Below, in pieces: positions 1 through 6,093 of a stretch of DNA of 8,264 bases. This stretch comes from Deinococcus fonticola (GTDB lineage: Bacteria > Deinococcota > Deinococci > Deinococcales > Deinococcaceae), in the NCBI RefSeq assembly GCF_004634215.1, contig NZ_SMMH01000067.1, positions 1 through 8,264 on the forward strand. Direction: 5' to 3'. The translations under genes were made by a program, and so were the position numbers. The first letter of the stretch is position 1; each line of letters begins with the position of its first letter. The notes under the pieces were generated by a model. The model did no database searches. It was not told where the DNA came from and saw nothing but the letters and a program-made list of their open reading frames with translations.

Positions 1-117
<117 letters not shown>

Positions 118-157
118 ATCGCTCCGCTCCATCGCTGCTCTTCTTCACTCTGTCTCT

Positions 158-190
158 AAAGGCCGTCACGCAACCGTGTGACGGCCTTTT
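158..190 (+). terminator. Intrinsic terminator after 16S rRNA
   Basis: GGCCGTCAC (161-169) pairs perfectly with GTGACGGCC (178-186) around an 8-nt loop. The flanking AAA (158-160) pairs with the first Ts of the following TTTT (187-190). This 9-12 bp GC-rich stem with a T run is a textbook Rho-independent terminator. Its position just behind the 16S end shows that transcription is meant to stop before any 23S gene. Confidence 0.9.
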
Positions 191-209
191 CTATTCCCTT
201 GATGCGAAC

Positions 210-239
210 TTGTACCCGGTACATCATATTGGTTAGAGT
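210..239 (+). promoter_or_regulatory. Putative leaderless promoter of the ACBP gene with an overlapping dyad
   Basis: A -35-like TTGTAC (210-215) and a -10-like TAGAGT (234-239) are 18 bp apart. Only 6 nt separate the -10 from the ATG at 246, so transcription would begin at or next to the start codon; no Shine-Dalgarno sequence is visible. A perfect odd dyad, TGTACC-C-GGTACA (211-223), overlaps the -35 and the spacer and could be a repressor site. The promoter match is moderate; the dyad's function is inference. Confidence 0.55.
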
Positions 240-245
240 GCGTCC

Positions 246-518
246 ATGACCACGCCTTCTCTCGAAATGGCTTTTGTCCAGGCTCAACAGGCTGTCAAGC
301 AGCTCAGCAAGAAACCGGACAATGCTATCCTTCTCAAGCTTTATGCGCTTTACAAGCAGGGCAGTGAAGGGGATGTCTCTGGTAAACGTCCCGGCGGGTT
401 CGATTTCGTAGGTAGTGCCAAGTACGACGCGTGGGCAGGCCAGCAGGGCAAAACGCAAGAGCAAGCCCAGCAGGAGTACGTAGAACTGGTACAGATCCTG
501 CTGGAAGCCGATCATTGA
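246..518 (+). CDS. Acyl-CoA-binding protein (ACBP family)
   Basis: This is a 90-aa protein of the acyl-CoA-binding family, a small soluble four-helix bundle that binds long-chain acyl-CoA thioesters in the cytoplasm and so buffers or delivers them. The family core LYALYKQGSEGD (32-43) leads into KRPGGFD and AKYDAW. The residues known to contact ligand in bovine ACBP (Tyr28, Tyr31, Lys32, Lys54, Tyr73) align with Tyr33, Tyr36, Lys37, Lys59 and Tyr78 here, so the binding site looks intact. The usual Trp of AKWDAW is Tyr60. Length matches the family (about 85-95 aa). The ATG at 246 fits the family N-terminus and a leaderless transcript. The gene stands alone: 16S rRNA lies upstream and the next gene converges from the other strand after 21 bp. 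ACBPs are mainly eukaryotic but occur in some bacteria. Family assignment is secure; the physiological role is not shown here. Confidence 0.93.
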   Translation: MTTPSLEMAFVQAQQAVKQLSKKPDNAILLKLYALYKQGSEGDVSGKRPGGFDFVGSAKYDAWAGQQGKTQEQAQQEYVELVQILLEADH

Positions 519-539
519 GGTGGTGCTGAAGCGGGAGGT

Positions 540-2108
540 TTACTTGATGACCACCGTGTCGAACTGGTCACTGTTGGTGGGGTTGGGTGTCCAGCCGGTG
601 ACATTCTTGCGGCTGGCGCACAGTGGGCGGCTGTGTACCATCATGATGCGCACGGCGGACTCGTAGGCGAGTTCCTGAGCTTTGGCGTAAATTTTGGCGG
701 CTTCCGACTGATTTTTGGCCGCAGTGGCGTTGTCCAGCAGTTTTTGCAGGGCCTTGTTCTCGTAAGCGGTGTCGGGTTCGCCGCCGGGGCCGAAGTGCGG
801 GTCGTAGAAGGTGCTGGGGGAACCGTAACTGCCACTCCAGCCCAGCATGTACAGGTCGAAACCGGGATTCTGGCGGCTGTCTTCCAGGTATTTGGCCCAG
901 TCCTCAGTTTTCAGGTGGGTCTTGATGCCCACCGCCGCCAGGTCGGCGGCAATGGCCTCCGCGATGGGTTTGGGCGTGGGAAAATAAGGGCGCGACACTG
1001 GCATGTACCACAGATCGAGCGTCAGACCATTGGCATACCCGGCCTCGGCCAGCAGTTTTTTCGCCTGGGCCACATTCGGTGCGGCGGTGTTGGGTACGTT
1101 CTTGCTGTTGGCCCAGCCCAGAGCTGGCGGCACGATGCTGTTGTCGGTGGCGCCCAGCGGCCCCCAGAAGGCGTCCACGATGGCGGGGCGGTTGATGGCG
1201 TACATGATGGCCCGGCGCACGCGCACGTCCTGAAGTTCCTTGCGGGTGCCGGTGTAAATGTTCAGCATGCCGACGTTGAAACTGGGCCGCAGGATGGCCG
1301 TCAGTTTCGGGTCGCCCTGCACGGCCTTCAGGTCAGCGGGGTTCAGGTCGCAGGACAGGTCGAGGGTGCCGGCCCGCAACTCGTTCAGGCGGGCGCTGGG
1401 GTCTTTCAGGAACCGGAACAGTACACCGTCATTCCTGGGTTTGCCGCGCCAGTAGCTGGGATTGGCCTTCAGGACGATGCGATCACCCGTTTTCCAGCTG
1501 TCGAGGACGTACGGCCCGGTGCCGACCGCACCGCCGGCCGGACTGCCGTACTTCTCCCCGGCTTTCTTCACGGCGGCGGGGCTGGCGATCCCAAAGAAAC
1601 TGGTACTGATGCGGGCCGGAAAGTCCGAAACGGGCCGCGTGAGGTTAAACGTCAAGCTGTAATCGTTGTTCTTCTTGATGCCGGCCAGGACACTGCCTTT
1701 GCCTTTCGATTCGCCCAGAATCTGCCCCCAGCTTTCCCAGGTGTGGTTGTAACGGGCCGGGCTGGCGGGGTTCCACCATCTCTCCACGTTGAAGATCACG
1801 GCGTCGGCGTTGAAGGGCGTCCCGTCGTGGAATTTCACGTTGCGGCGCAGGGTGAACGTCCAGTTCTTCATGTCGGCGCTGGCCGCCCAGCGGGTCGCCA
1901 GGCCGGGATCCAGGGTAGTGGTGCCGGGCTTGAACTCGCCCAGCGTGTCGTAAATCTGGTTCTACACGGTACTGGAATTCGAGTCGATGATGTTCCCCGA
2001 TTCCAGGGAGACGGGTTCACCACCTGCGCCGTACACCAGGCTGGCGGCGTGCGCAGGAGCAAGGCTAAGGGCGAGGCTGACGACCAGACCAGTGAGCGTT
2101 CGCTGCAT
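540..2108 (-). pseudogene. ABC transporter solute-binding protein, family 5 (peptide/nickel type), interrupted by an in-frame TAG
   Basis: Read through one stop, this frame encodes 522 aa of an extracytoplasmic family-5 substrate-binding protein (DppA/OppA-like), which captures oligopeptides or similar ligands for an ABC importer. The ATG at 2108 has a good ribosome site (GGGAGG, 2113-2118) and a Sec signal peptide ending AHA|AS near residue 21; there is no lipobox. Family features follow: LVYGAGGEPVSLE (24-36), WTFTLRRNVKFHDGTPF (from about residue 82), GTGPYVLDSW, and the C-terminal FDLYMLGWSGSYG. Codon 49 is TAG (1962-1964) in the stretch SSTV-stop-NQIYDTL; related proteins commonly carry Gln there, so CAG to TAG is the likely change. 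The frame is otherwise intact, so the lesion is recent, a sequencing error, or read through. A restart at the Met at 1871 would lose export and lacks a ribosome site. No permease or ATPase gene is adjacent, so the natural substrate cannot be inferred from context. Confidence 0.88.
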
Positions 2109-2137
2109 ATGACCTCCCGAGATGATCTCCCACTATG

Positions 2138-2153
2138 GCACGGCGCGCCGTGC
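2138..2153. promoter_or_regulatory. Perfect 16-bp palindrome in the divergent irrE / binding-protein intergenic region
   Basis: GCACGGCGCGCCGTGC is a perfect inverted repeat lying 30 bp upstream of the binding-protein ATG (minus strand) and 89 bp upstream of the proposed irrE start. A weak minus-strand -10-like CATAGT (2132-2137) directly abuts it, so the palindrome would fill that promoter's spacer. A repressor site is possible. High GC raises the chance of coincidental palindromes, so function is only a suggestion. Confidence 0.35.
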
Positions 2154-2228
2154 GTTCGGACGCGCTGACCGTGAGCGACATGCACAGCTTCCGGACTTTA
2201 TCCGGCGGCCCGGCTGCCGTTTTTCCGT

Positions 2229-2234
2229 TACTCT
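2229..2234 (+). promoter_or_regulatory. Putative leaderless -10 box of irrE
   Basis: TACTCT fits the TANNNT -10 pattern and lies 7 nt before the GTG at 2242, placing the transcript start at the start codon. No convincing -35 is seen 16-19 bp upstream and no Shine-Dalgarno sequence precedes the GTG. The same hexamer at the same distance precedes the minus-strand gene that starts at 7910. Confidence 0.45.
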
Positions 2235-2241
2235 GCACCTT

Positions 2242-3069
2242 GTGAGCGACTCGACACAGGCCCTGGCCGCAGCGAAAGCCCGCATGAAGGCCCTGGCCGC
2301 CGGGTATGCCCGCAACGTGCCGGGCCTGGACGCGCACAGCCTGATGCTGGGCCTGGAAGGCATCGGCCTGGAATTTATGCCGATGGGTGACCGCGACGGT
2401 GCTTACGACCCGGAACACAAGGTCATCCTGATCAACAGTAAAGTCCGCCCGGAACGGCAACGCTTCACACTGGCGCACGAGATCAGCCACGCGCTGCTGC
2501 TGGGCGACGACGACCTGCTCAGCGACATTCATGACGTGTTCGAGGGCGAACGGTTGGAACAGGTCATCGAGACGCTGTGCAACGTGGGCGCGGCGGCCAT
2601 CCTGATGCCGGAGGAACTGGTGCGTGACATGATCGCCCGCTTCGGCGAGACGGGTCGGGCTCTGGCGGAACTGTCGAAACGGGCGGACGTGAGCGCCTCC
2701 ACCGCCCTGTATACCCTCGCGGAGTACACCCAGGGGCCGGTGCTGTACGCCGTGTGCGCCGTCGCCAAGCAGGAGGACGACGAGGGCATTCCACGCCCGG
2801 TGCTGTCCGTGCGCGTCAGTGGGGCTGCCCCCAGCGTCAAGTACACGCTGCGGCCGGGAACGCCCATTCCTGACGACCACCCCGTCGCGCTGGCGCTGGA
2901 CACCGGGTTTCAGATGGAGACGGACAGTTACGTGCCGTTCCCATCGGGCCGCAAGATGCCCGCGCATGTCGTGGCCTACCCCAACAAGTACCGCGTGATC
3001 AACGTCAGTTTTGCCCTTCAGAAAGGCGAGATTCAGGGCGAAATGCCGAAGGATGACCCGGACAAGTGA
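2242..3069 (+). CDS. irrE: IrrE/PprI, metalloprotease activating the radiation/desiccation response
   Basis: IrrE is the COG2856-type zinc metalloprotease that, after irradiation or desiccation, cleaves the repressor DdrO and so induces recA, ddr and other DNA-repair genes in Deinococcus. With the GTG at 2242 the protein has 275 aa. The zinc-protease motif HEISH covers 79-83 (ligands His79 and His83, catalytic Glu80), and Glu110 in EQVIETLCN fits the third ligand. These residues sit exactly three before those of D. deserti IrrE as I recall it (His82, Glu83, His86, Glu113). A helical HTH-like region follows (about 120-160), then a GAF-like C-terminal domain with SYVPFPSGRKMPA. The frame stays open upstream to an ATG at 2122, but those 40 residues do not look like IrrE and begin 14 bp from the divergent start, so I prefer GTG. 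Its last 4 nt (GTGA) contain the folP start, suggesting translational coupling. The DdrO target gene is not in the window. Confidence 0.96.
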   Translation: MSDSTQALAAAKARMKALAAGYARNVPGLDAHSLMLGLEGIGLEFMPMGDRDGAYDPEHKVILINSKVRPERQRFTLAHEISHALLLGDDDLLSDIHDVFEGERLEQVIETLCNVGAAAILMPEELVRDMIARFGETGRALAELSKRADVSASTALYTLAEYTQGPVLYAVCAVAKQEDDEGIPRPVLSVRVSGAAPSVKYTLRPGTPIPDDHPVALALDTGFQMETDSYVPFPSGRKMPAHVVAYPNKYRVINVSFALQKGEIQGEMPKDDPDK

Positions 3070-3932
3070 GAACGCACCGCCTCACCTTCCATTTTCCCGT
3101 GCCGGGGGCGCTGAAAACCCCCCTGGGCTGGGAAGTGGCGTGGACAGGTTGCCGGGTCATGGGCATCCTGAACGCCACCCCCGACAGTTTCAGCGACGGC
3201 GGCAAACACTATGCCCTGCACCACGCCCTTGAGGCTGCGAAGAACATGGAGAGGGTCGGGGTATTCATGCTCGACATCGGCGGCGAGAGCACCCGCCCCG
3301 GCGCGGAACCTGTGGACGCCAGCACGGAGCTCGACCGCGTTCGGCCCGTCATTCACGCCCTGAAGGACGCCAGAATTCTGCTCAGCGTGGACACCATGAA
3401 ACCCGAGGTGGCCGCCGAAGCCCTGAAAGCCGGAGCGCACCTCATCAACGACGTGACGGGCCTGCGAAACCCCGAAATGGTGCGCGTATGCGCCGACGCA
3501 GGTGCGGCCGCGTGCATCATGCATATGCAGGGCGAACCCCGCACCATGCAGCAAAACCCCGTGTATACCGACGTGGTCGCCGAGGTTCACAGCTATCTGC
3601 GCGGGCAGGCCGCGCGGGCCAGGGCAGACGGCGTGCCTTCTGTCCTGCTGGATCCCGGTATCGGCTTCGGAAAAACCAGAGAACACAACCTGGCCCTGCT
3701 GCGCGCTGTTCGTGCCCTGGCGCAGGGAGACGCCCCTGTGCTGATCGCCGCCAGCCGCAAACGCCTGATCGACTATCTCGCCGATGTCCCTGACGCCGCC
3801 GACCGCGACCCTGGCAGCCTCGCCATTCACCTGCACGCTGCCCGTCAAGGCGCGGCCCTCGTGCGTGCCCACGCTGCCGGGGAACACGTGCAGGCGCTGA
3901 GGGTACAGGCGGCGCTGATGGCCGAAAGCTGA
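3066..3932 (+). CDS. folP: Dihydropteroate synthase
   Basis: FolP condenses 6-hydroxymethyl-7,8-dihydropterin diphosphate with p-aminobenzoate to give dihydropteroate; it is the sulfonamide target. The 288-aa product has the TIM-barrel signature motifs in order: MGILNATPDSFSDGG (32-46), DIGGESTRPG (70-79), SVDT (107-110), INDVTG (127-132), MHMQG (152-156), DPGIGFGKT (196-204), SRK (230-232) and RAH (267-269), covering the phosphate-, pterin- and pABA-binding loops. Length is normal. The start is GTG at 3066, overlapping the irrE stop as GTGA; the only purine-rich stretch upstream (AAGGA) is rather far away, so translation probably depends on ribosomes ending irrE. folB follows after 71 bp. 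No feature suggests loss of function. The N-terminal 20 residues are less typical, as is common in this family. Confidence 0.96.
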   Translation: MRTHRLTFHFPVPGALKTPLGWEVAWTGCRVMGILNATPDSFSDGGKHYALHHALEAAKNMERVGVFMLDIGGESTRPGAEPVDASTELDRVRPVIHALKDARILLSVDTMKPEVAAEALKAGAHLINDVTGLRNPEMVRVCADAGAAACIMHMQGEPRTMQQNPVYTDVVAEVHSYLRGQAARARADGVPSVLLDPGIGFGKTREHNLALLRAVRALAQGDAPVLIAASRKRLIDYLADVPDAADRDPGSLAIHLHAARQGAALVRAHAAGEHVQALRVQAALMAES

Positions 3933-3991
3933 CGACAGGTCGAGCCGTTGGGGAAACCAACTCCCGCACTGCCCACTCGCTCCACAGGCCC

Positions 3992-3997
3992 TATCCT
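3992..3997 (+). promoter_or_regulatory. Putative internal leaderless -10 box before folB
   Basis: TATCCT lies 6 nt before the folB ATG in the 71-bp folP-folB gap, where no Shine-Dalgarno sequence is visible. The -35 region (for example CTGCCC, 3969-3974) is weak. This suggests an internal promoter giving a leaderless folB-folK mRNA in addition to any read-through from irrE-folP. Confidence 0.4.
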
Positions 3998-4003
3998 TGC
4001 CCC

Positions 4004-4360
4004 ATGAGTCGCGTTGTGCTTGAAGGACTGGAATTTCACGCCCGGCATGGCGTCTTCGAGACGGAAGCTGTTCTGGGTAGCCGTTTCATCGTGGATGCGG
4101 AGCTTGCTTACGATTTCGCGGGCTTGCCGGATGACCTGGCGGCGGCGGTGAATTACGCGGCGGTGTATGAGGTGATTCGTCAGGAAGTCACGGAGAACCG
4201 CGTGCAACTGATTGAGGTGCTGACAGACCGCATTGCCCGCCGGGTGCTGCGCGAGCAACCCAAACTGAAGCGGGTGACGGTACGTGTGCATAAGCCCTTC
4301 GCGCCCATTCCCGGCGTGTTCAGGGACGTGTTTGCGGAATTGACGCTGGAGCAGGCTTGA
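4004..4360 (+). CDS. folB: Dihydroneopterin aldolase
   Basis: FolB splits 7,8-dihydroneopterin to 6-hydroxymethyl-7,8-dihydropterin and glycolaldehyde, the substrate-forming step for FolK. The 118-aa protein has normal length for this tunnelling-fold octamer. It shows the N-terminal LEGLEFHARHGVFETE (6-21), with Glu21 at the conserved active-site glutamate, VNYAAVYEVI (49-58) with the conserved tyrosine, LIEVLTDRI (69-77) with Glu71 at the pterin-binding position, and VHKPFAPIPG (95-104) with Lys97 as the catalytic lysine. The ATG at 4004 matches the family N-terminus (RVVLEGLEF). It lies behind folP after 71 bp and its last codons overlap the folK start. The gap suggests that folB may be transcribed partly from its own promoter. 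Confidence 0.95.
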   Translation: MSRVVLEGLEFHARHGVFETEAVLGSRFIVDAELAYDFAGLPDDLAAAVNYAAVYEVIRQEVTENRVQLIEVLTDRIARRVLREQPKLKRVTVRVHKPFAPIPGVFRDVFAELTLEQA

Positions 4361-4845
4361 AGCACACCGCTTTCATTGCGCTGGGTGCAAACCTGGGCGA
4401 GCCACTCCCGATGCTGCGCTGGGCCACACAGGAAGTGGGCCGTCTGGGCGAGCTGGTGGGCGTCTCGCGCCTGTACCGCACCGCGCCCGTGGGCGGGCCG
4501 CCCGGTCAACCGGATTATCTGAACGCCGCGCTGAAGCTGGAGACCACGTTCTCGCCGACAGATTTGCTGAACGCTCTACACGCCATCGAGGCGCGCGCTG
4601 GGCGCGAACGGCATGAACGGTGGGAAGCCCGCGTGCTTGACCTGGATTTGATTCTGTTCGATGACCTGGTTTCGGACACCGGGCCGCTCTTGCCGCACCC
4701 CCGCGCCTGGGAACGGGCGTTTGTGCTGGCCCCCCTGGCTGACCTTGACCCGCTCCGGAAACACCCGCGCACCGGGGAAGCGGTGGCAGACGCCTTGGCC
4801 ACAGTCGAGCAAGGCGGCATGGCGGTCTTGCTGGAAACGTGGTGA
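4357..4845 (+). CDS. folK: 2-amino-4-hydroxy-6-hydroxymethyldihydropteridine pyrophosphokinase (HPPK)
   Basis: FolK transfers diphosphate from ATP to 6-hydroxymethyl-7,8-dihydropterin, making the substrate of FolP. The 162-aa product has FIALGANLG (6-14), LYRTAPVGGPPGQPDYLNAAL (about 39-59), RWEARVLDLDLILFDD (HPPK core, normally RWGPRxLDLD; the two Mg-binding aspartates are present) and LPHPRAWERAFVLAPL. RWEAR in place of RWGPR is a small deviation. The start appears to be TTG at 4357, overlapping the folB stop as TTGA and preceded by GGAG 5 nt upstream inside folB; no ATG or GTG lies closer and the ALGANLG strand must be near the N-terminus. The overlap implies translational coupling to folB. 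No clear terminator follows, only weak hairpins without a T run. Confidence 0.95.
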   Translation: MKHTAFIALGANLGEPLPMLRWATQEVGRLGELVGVSRLYRTAPVGGPPGQPDYLNAALKLETTFSPTDLLNALHAIEARAGRERHERWEARVLDLDLILFDDLVSDTGPLLPHPRAWERAFVLAPLADLDPLRKHPRTGEAVADALATVEQGGMAVLLETW

Positions 4846-4937
4846 GGAAGGCGAGGAAAGCTCCTCTAACCTCCTGTGTCGGCTGCAACCGGCCCAGGCC
4901 AGAGGAAACCTGGAATTGCGCGTATAAAACACAAGTC

Positions 4938-4975
4938 GTAAACTTGACAAATATTTGATTACTCAAGTAAATTAC
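4938..4975 (+). promoter_or_regulatory. Strong leaderless promoter and candidate MarR operator of the kinase-marR unit
   Basis: A consensus -35 TTGACA (4944-4949) and a -10 TAAATT (4968-4973) are separated by 18 bp, with the ATG only 5 nt after the -10, so the mRNA should be leaderless. The stretch is strikingly AT-rich for this genome. It carries a perfect 10-bp palindrome, CAAATATTTG (4948-4957), and an inverted repeat ACTTGA (4942-4947) / TCAAGT (4963-4968) that touches both promoter boxes. MarR proteins usually bind AT-rich dyads in their own promoters, and the second gene of this unit is a MarR, so autoregulation is likely though unproven. Confidence 0.75.
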
Positions 4976-4978
4976 GGC

Positions 4979-5485
4979 ATGACCGAATCTGGCACATTGC
5001 ACATTCTTTTCGGCCCGCAAGGTGCAGGAAAGACGACCTACGCCCGAGGGCTCGCGGAGCAGCGCAGCGCCATGACGTTTTCCATAGACGAATGGATGCA
5101 GCGCCTCTACGGCCCCGACCTGCCGCACCCCATCGAATTCGCCTGGCTCAAGGAGCGCCTGGAACGCTGTCATGGGCAAATCTGGCTTGTGGCTCAGCAG
5201 GCGCTGCACAGTGGCGCAGACGTGGTACTTGACCTCGGGTTGCAGCGCCGGGCGGAACGCACCCGGTATCTTGAACTGGCCCAACCGTACCCGAGCCGGA
5301 CTTACTTCGTGGATGCGCCGCTCGACCTGCGCAGGCGCCGCGTGACCGAGAGAAACGCCCAGCGCGGCGAGACTTTTTCTTTTCAGGTGACCCCGGAAAT
5401 GTTCGATTTCATGGAAACGTTCTACGAGGCTCCGGATGAAGCGGAACTGGCGACGGTCAGCCACGTCTGCCATACCAGCGCATGA
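4979..5485 (+). CDS. Small P-loop ATPase/kinase-like protein (AAA_33 type)
   Basis: This is a 168-aa single-domain P-loop protein resembling the AAA_33/zeta-like group of small kinases. Visible parts are the Walker A GPQGAGKTT (12-20) after a hydrophobic strand, SIDEWMQRLYG (35-45) at the usual substrate-side acidic position, a strand ending VVLDLGLQRR (82-91) in Walker B position, and an arginine-rich lid segment LRRRRVTERNAQRG (117-130). Family members phosphorylate small molecules, but the substrate here is unknown. The frame is open upstream to a TTG at 4955, but that lies between the -35 and -10 boxes, so the ATG at 4979 is the start. There is no signal peptide or membrane segment, so it is cytoplasmic. 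It overlaps the marR gene by ATGA; a MarR partner suggests that expression responds to a small ligand, perhaps the kinase's substrate. That last point is inference. Confidence 0.85.
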   Translation: MTESGTLHILFGPQGAGKTTYARGLAEQRSAMTFSIDEWMQRLYGPDLPHPIEFAWLKERLERCHGQIWLVAQQALHSGADVVLDLGLQRRAERTRYLELAQPYPSRTYFVDAPLDLRRRRVTERNAQRGETFSFQVTPEMFDFMETFYEAPDEAELATVSHVCHTSA

Positions 5486-5904
5486 CGCCGACCTCACTGG
5501 CCACCCTGCTGCGTTTCCACCGTTTTCATCTGGAGTTGACGCGCCGGCTGGATCACCGGCTGGGGGCCCTTCATGGCCTGAGTTTCAGTGATTTCATCCT
5601 GTTGCGGGCTTTGGCGCTGGCGCCGGCCGGGCGCCTGCCACGCGGCGATCTGGCGCTGGAGGTGGGCCTGACGGCCTCAGGCGTCACACGCGCGCTGCTG
5701 CCGCTTGAAAAACTGGGGTTGATTGTCCGGGAGGCCAACGAACGAGATGCCCGCGTGAGTTATGCCGCCCTGACGCCGGCGGGGTTGGCGCTTGTGGAAC
5801 ATGCGGCCATCACGACCGAACAGATCAGTCAGGACGTTCTTGGAAAACTGTCCACGGAAGGGCAAATGCAGTTCCTACAACTGGTCGAGGAGATCAGCCG
5901 CTAG
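5482..5904 (+). CDS. MarR-family transcriptional regulator
   Basis: This 140-aa protein is of typical MarR length. It has an N-terminal dimerisation helix (about 1-30), helix LSFSDFILLRALALAP (33-48), a winged HTH with RGDLALEVGLTASGVTRALLPLEKLGLI (54-81) including the recognition helix, and the wing ANERDARVSYAALTPAG (85-101) carrying the family's D-x-R (89-91). The C-terminal helix returns to the dimer interface. MarR proteins are dimers that usually repress their own operon and let go when a small ligand binds or a cysteine is oxidised; no cysteine is present here, so a redox switch is unlikely. The ATG at 5482 overlaps the kinase stop (ATGA) with no good ribosome site, which suggests coupled translation. 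The stop is TAG, and a strong terminator lies 50 bp downstream. Its probable target is the dyad region at 4938-4975. Confidence 0.92.
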   Translation: MTPTSLATLLRFHRFHLELTRRLDHRLGALHGLSFSDFILLRALALAPAGRLPRGDLALEVGLTASGVTRALLPLEKLGLIVREANERDARVSYAALTPAGLALVEHAAITTEQISQDVLGKLSTEGQMQFLQLVEEISR

Positions 5905-5954
5905 TCCAGGCTGCTGGCAGTAGTGACAGATTCAGCAATGGGCCACGCAAAGAG

Positions 5955-6005
5955 AAACGTCCGAATGTCGCAGGGCACTTCTGCACAGCATTCGGACGTT
6001 TTTTT
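5955..6005 (+). terminator. Intrinsic terminator of the kinase-marR unit
   Basis: AACGTCCGAATG (5956-5967) pairs perfectly with CATTCGGACGTT (5989-6000), and A5955 with T6001 adds a thirteenth pair. A run of seven Ts (5999-6005) follows. The 21-nt loop can fold a second small stem, GCAG (5970-5973) with CTGC (5981-5984). This is a very strong Rho-independent terminator on the plus strand. Confidence 0.95.
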
Positions 6006-6093
6006 AGGGCAGAGAATCAGATGACGTCAGGTGTGCCCCCATATCCAACTACCCTGTCGACTTCACTCCCTTCGTTCGGTCATTCAGTTGCTC

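Noticed and set aside
633..2168. A 511-codon open frame on the plus strand opposite the binding-protein gene
   Set aside because: Its translation is Gly/Val/Arg/His-rich with no family resemblance. It is the shadow of the GC-biased third positions of the minus-strand gene, whose protein is clearly recognisable.
2101..2260. A DdrO-binding radiation/desiccation response motif (RDRM) near irrE
   Set aside because: I looked for the palindromic motif around TTATGNCA-type half-sites upstream of irrE and elsewhere in the intergenic regions and saw no match.
2065..2967. A 300-codon minus-strand frame opposite irrE
   Set aside because: Low-complexity translation with no motif; antisense shadow of irrE.
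3033..3887. A 284-codon minus-strand frame opposite folP
   Set aside because: Antisense shadow; the plus strand carries every dihydropteroate synthase motif.
4853..4913. Hairpins GAGGA/TCCTC (4853-4866) and CCAGG/CCTGG (4894-4913) as a fol operon terminator
   Set aside because: Stems are only 5 bp and neither has a T run. No convincing intrinsic terminator follows folK.
4955..4978. Upstream TTG start extending the kinase by eight residues
   Set aside because: It lies between the -35 and -10 boxes, so the mRNA could not contain it; the ATG at 4979 sits exactly where a leaderless transcript starts.
4373..5497. A 374-codon minus-strand frame spanning folK and the kinase gene
   Set aside because: It crosses two well-supported plus-strand genes and the kinase promoter, and its translation has no recognisable domain.
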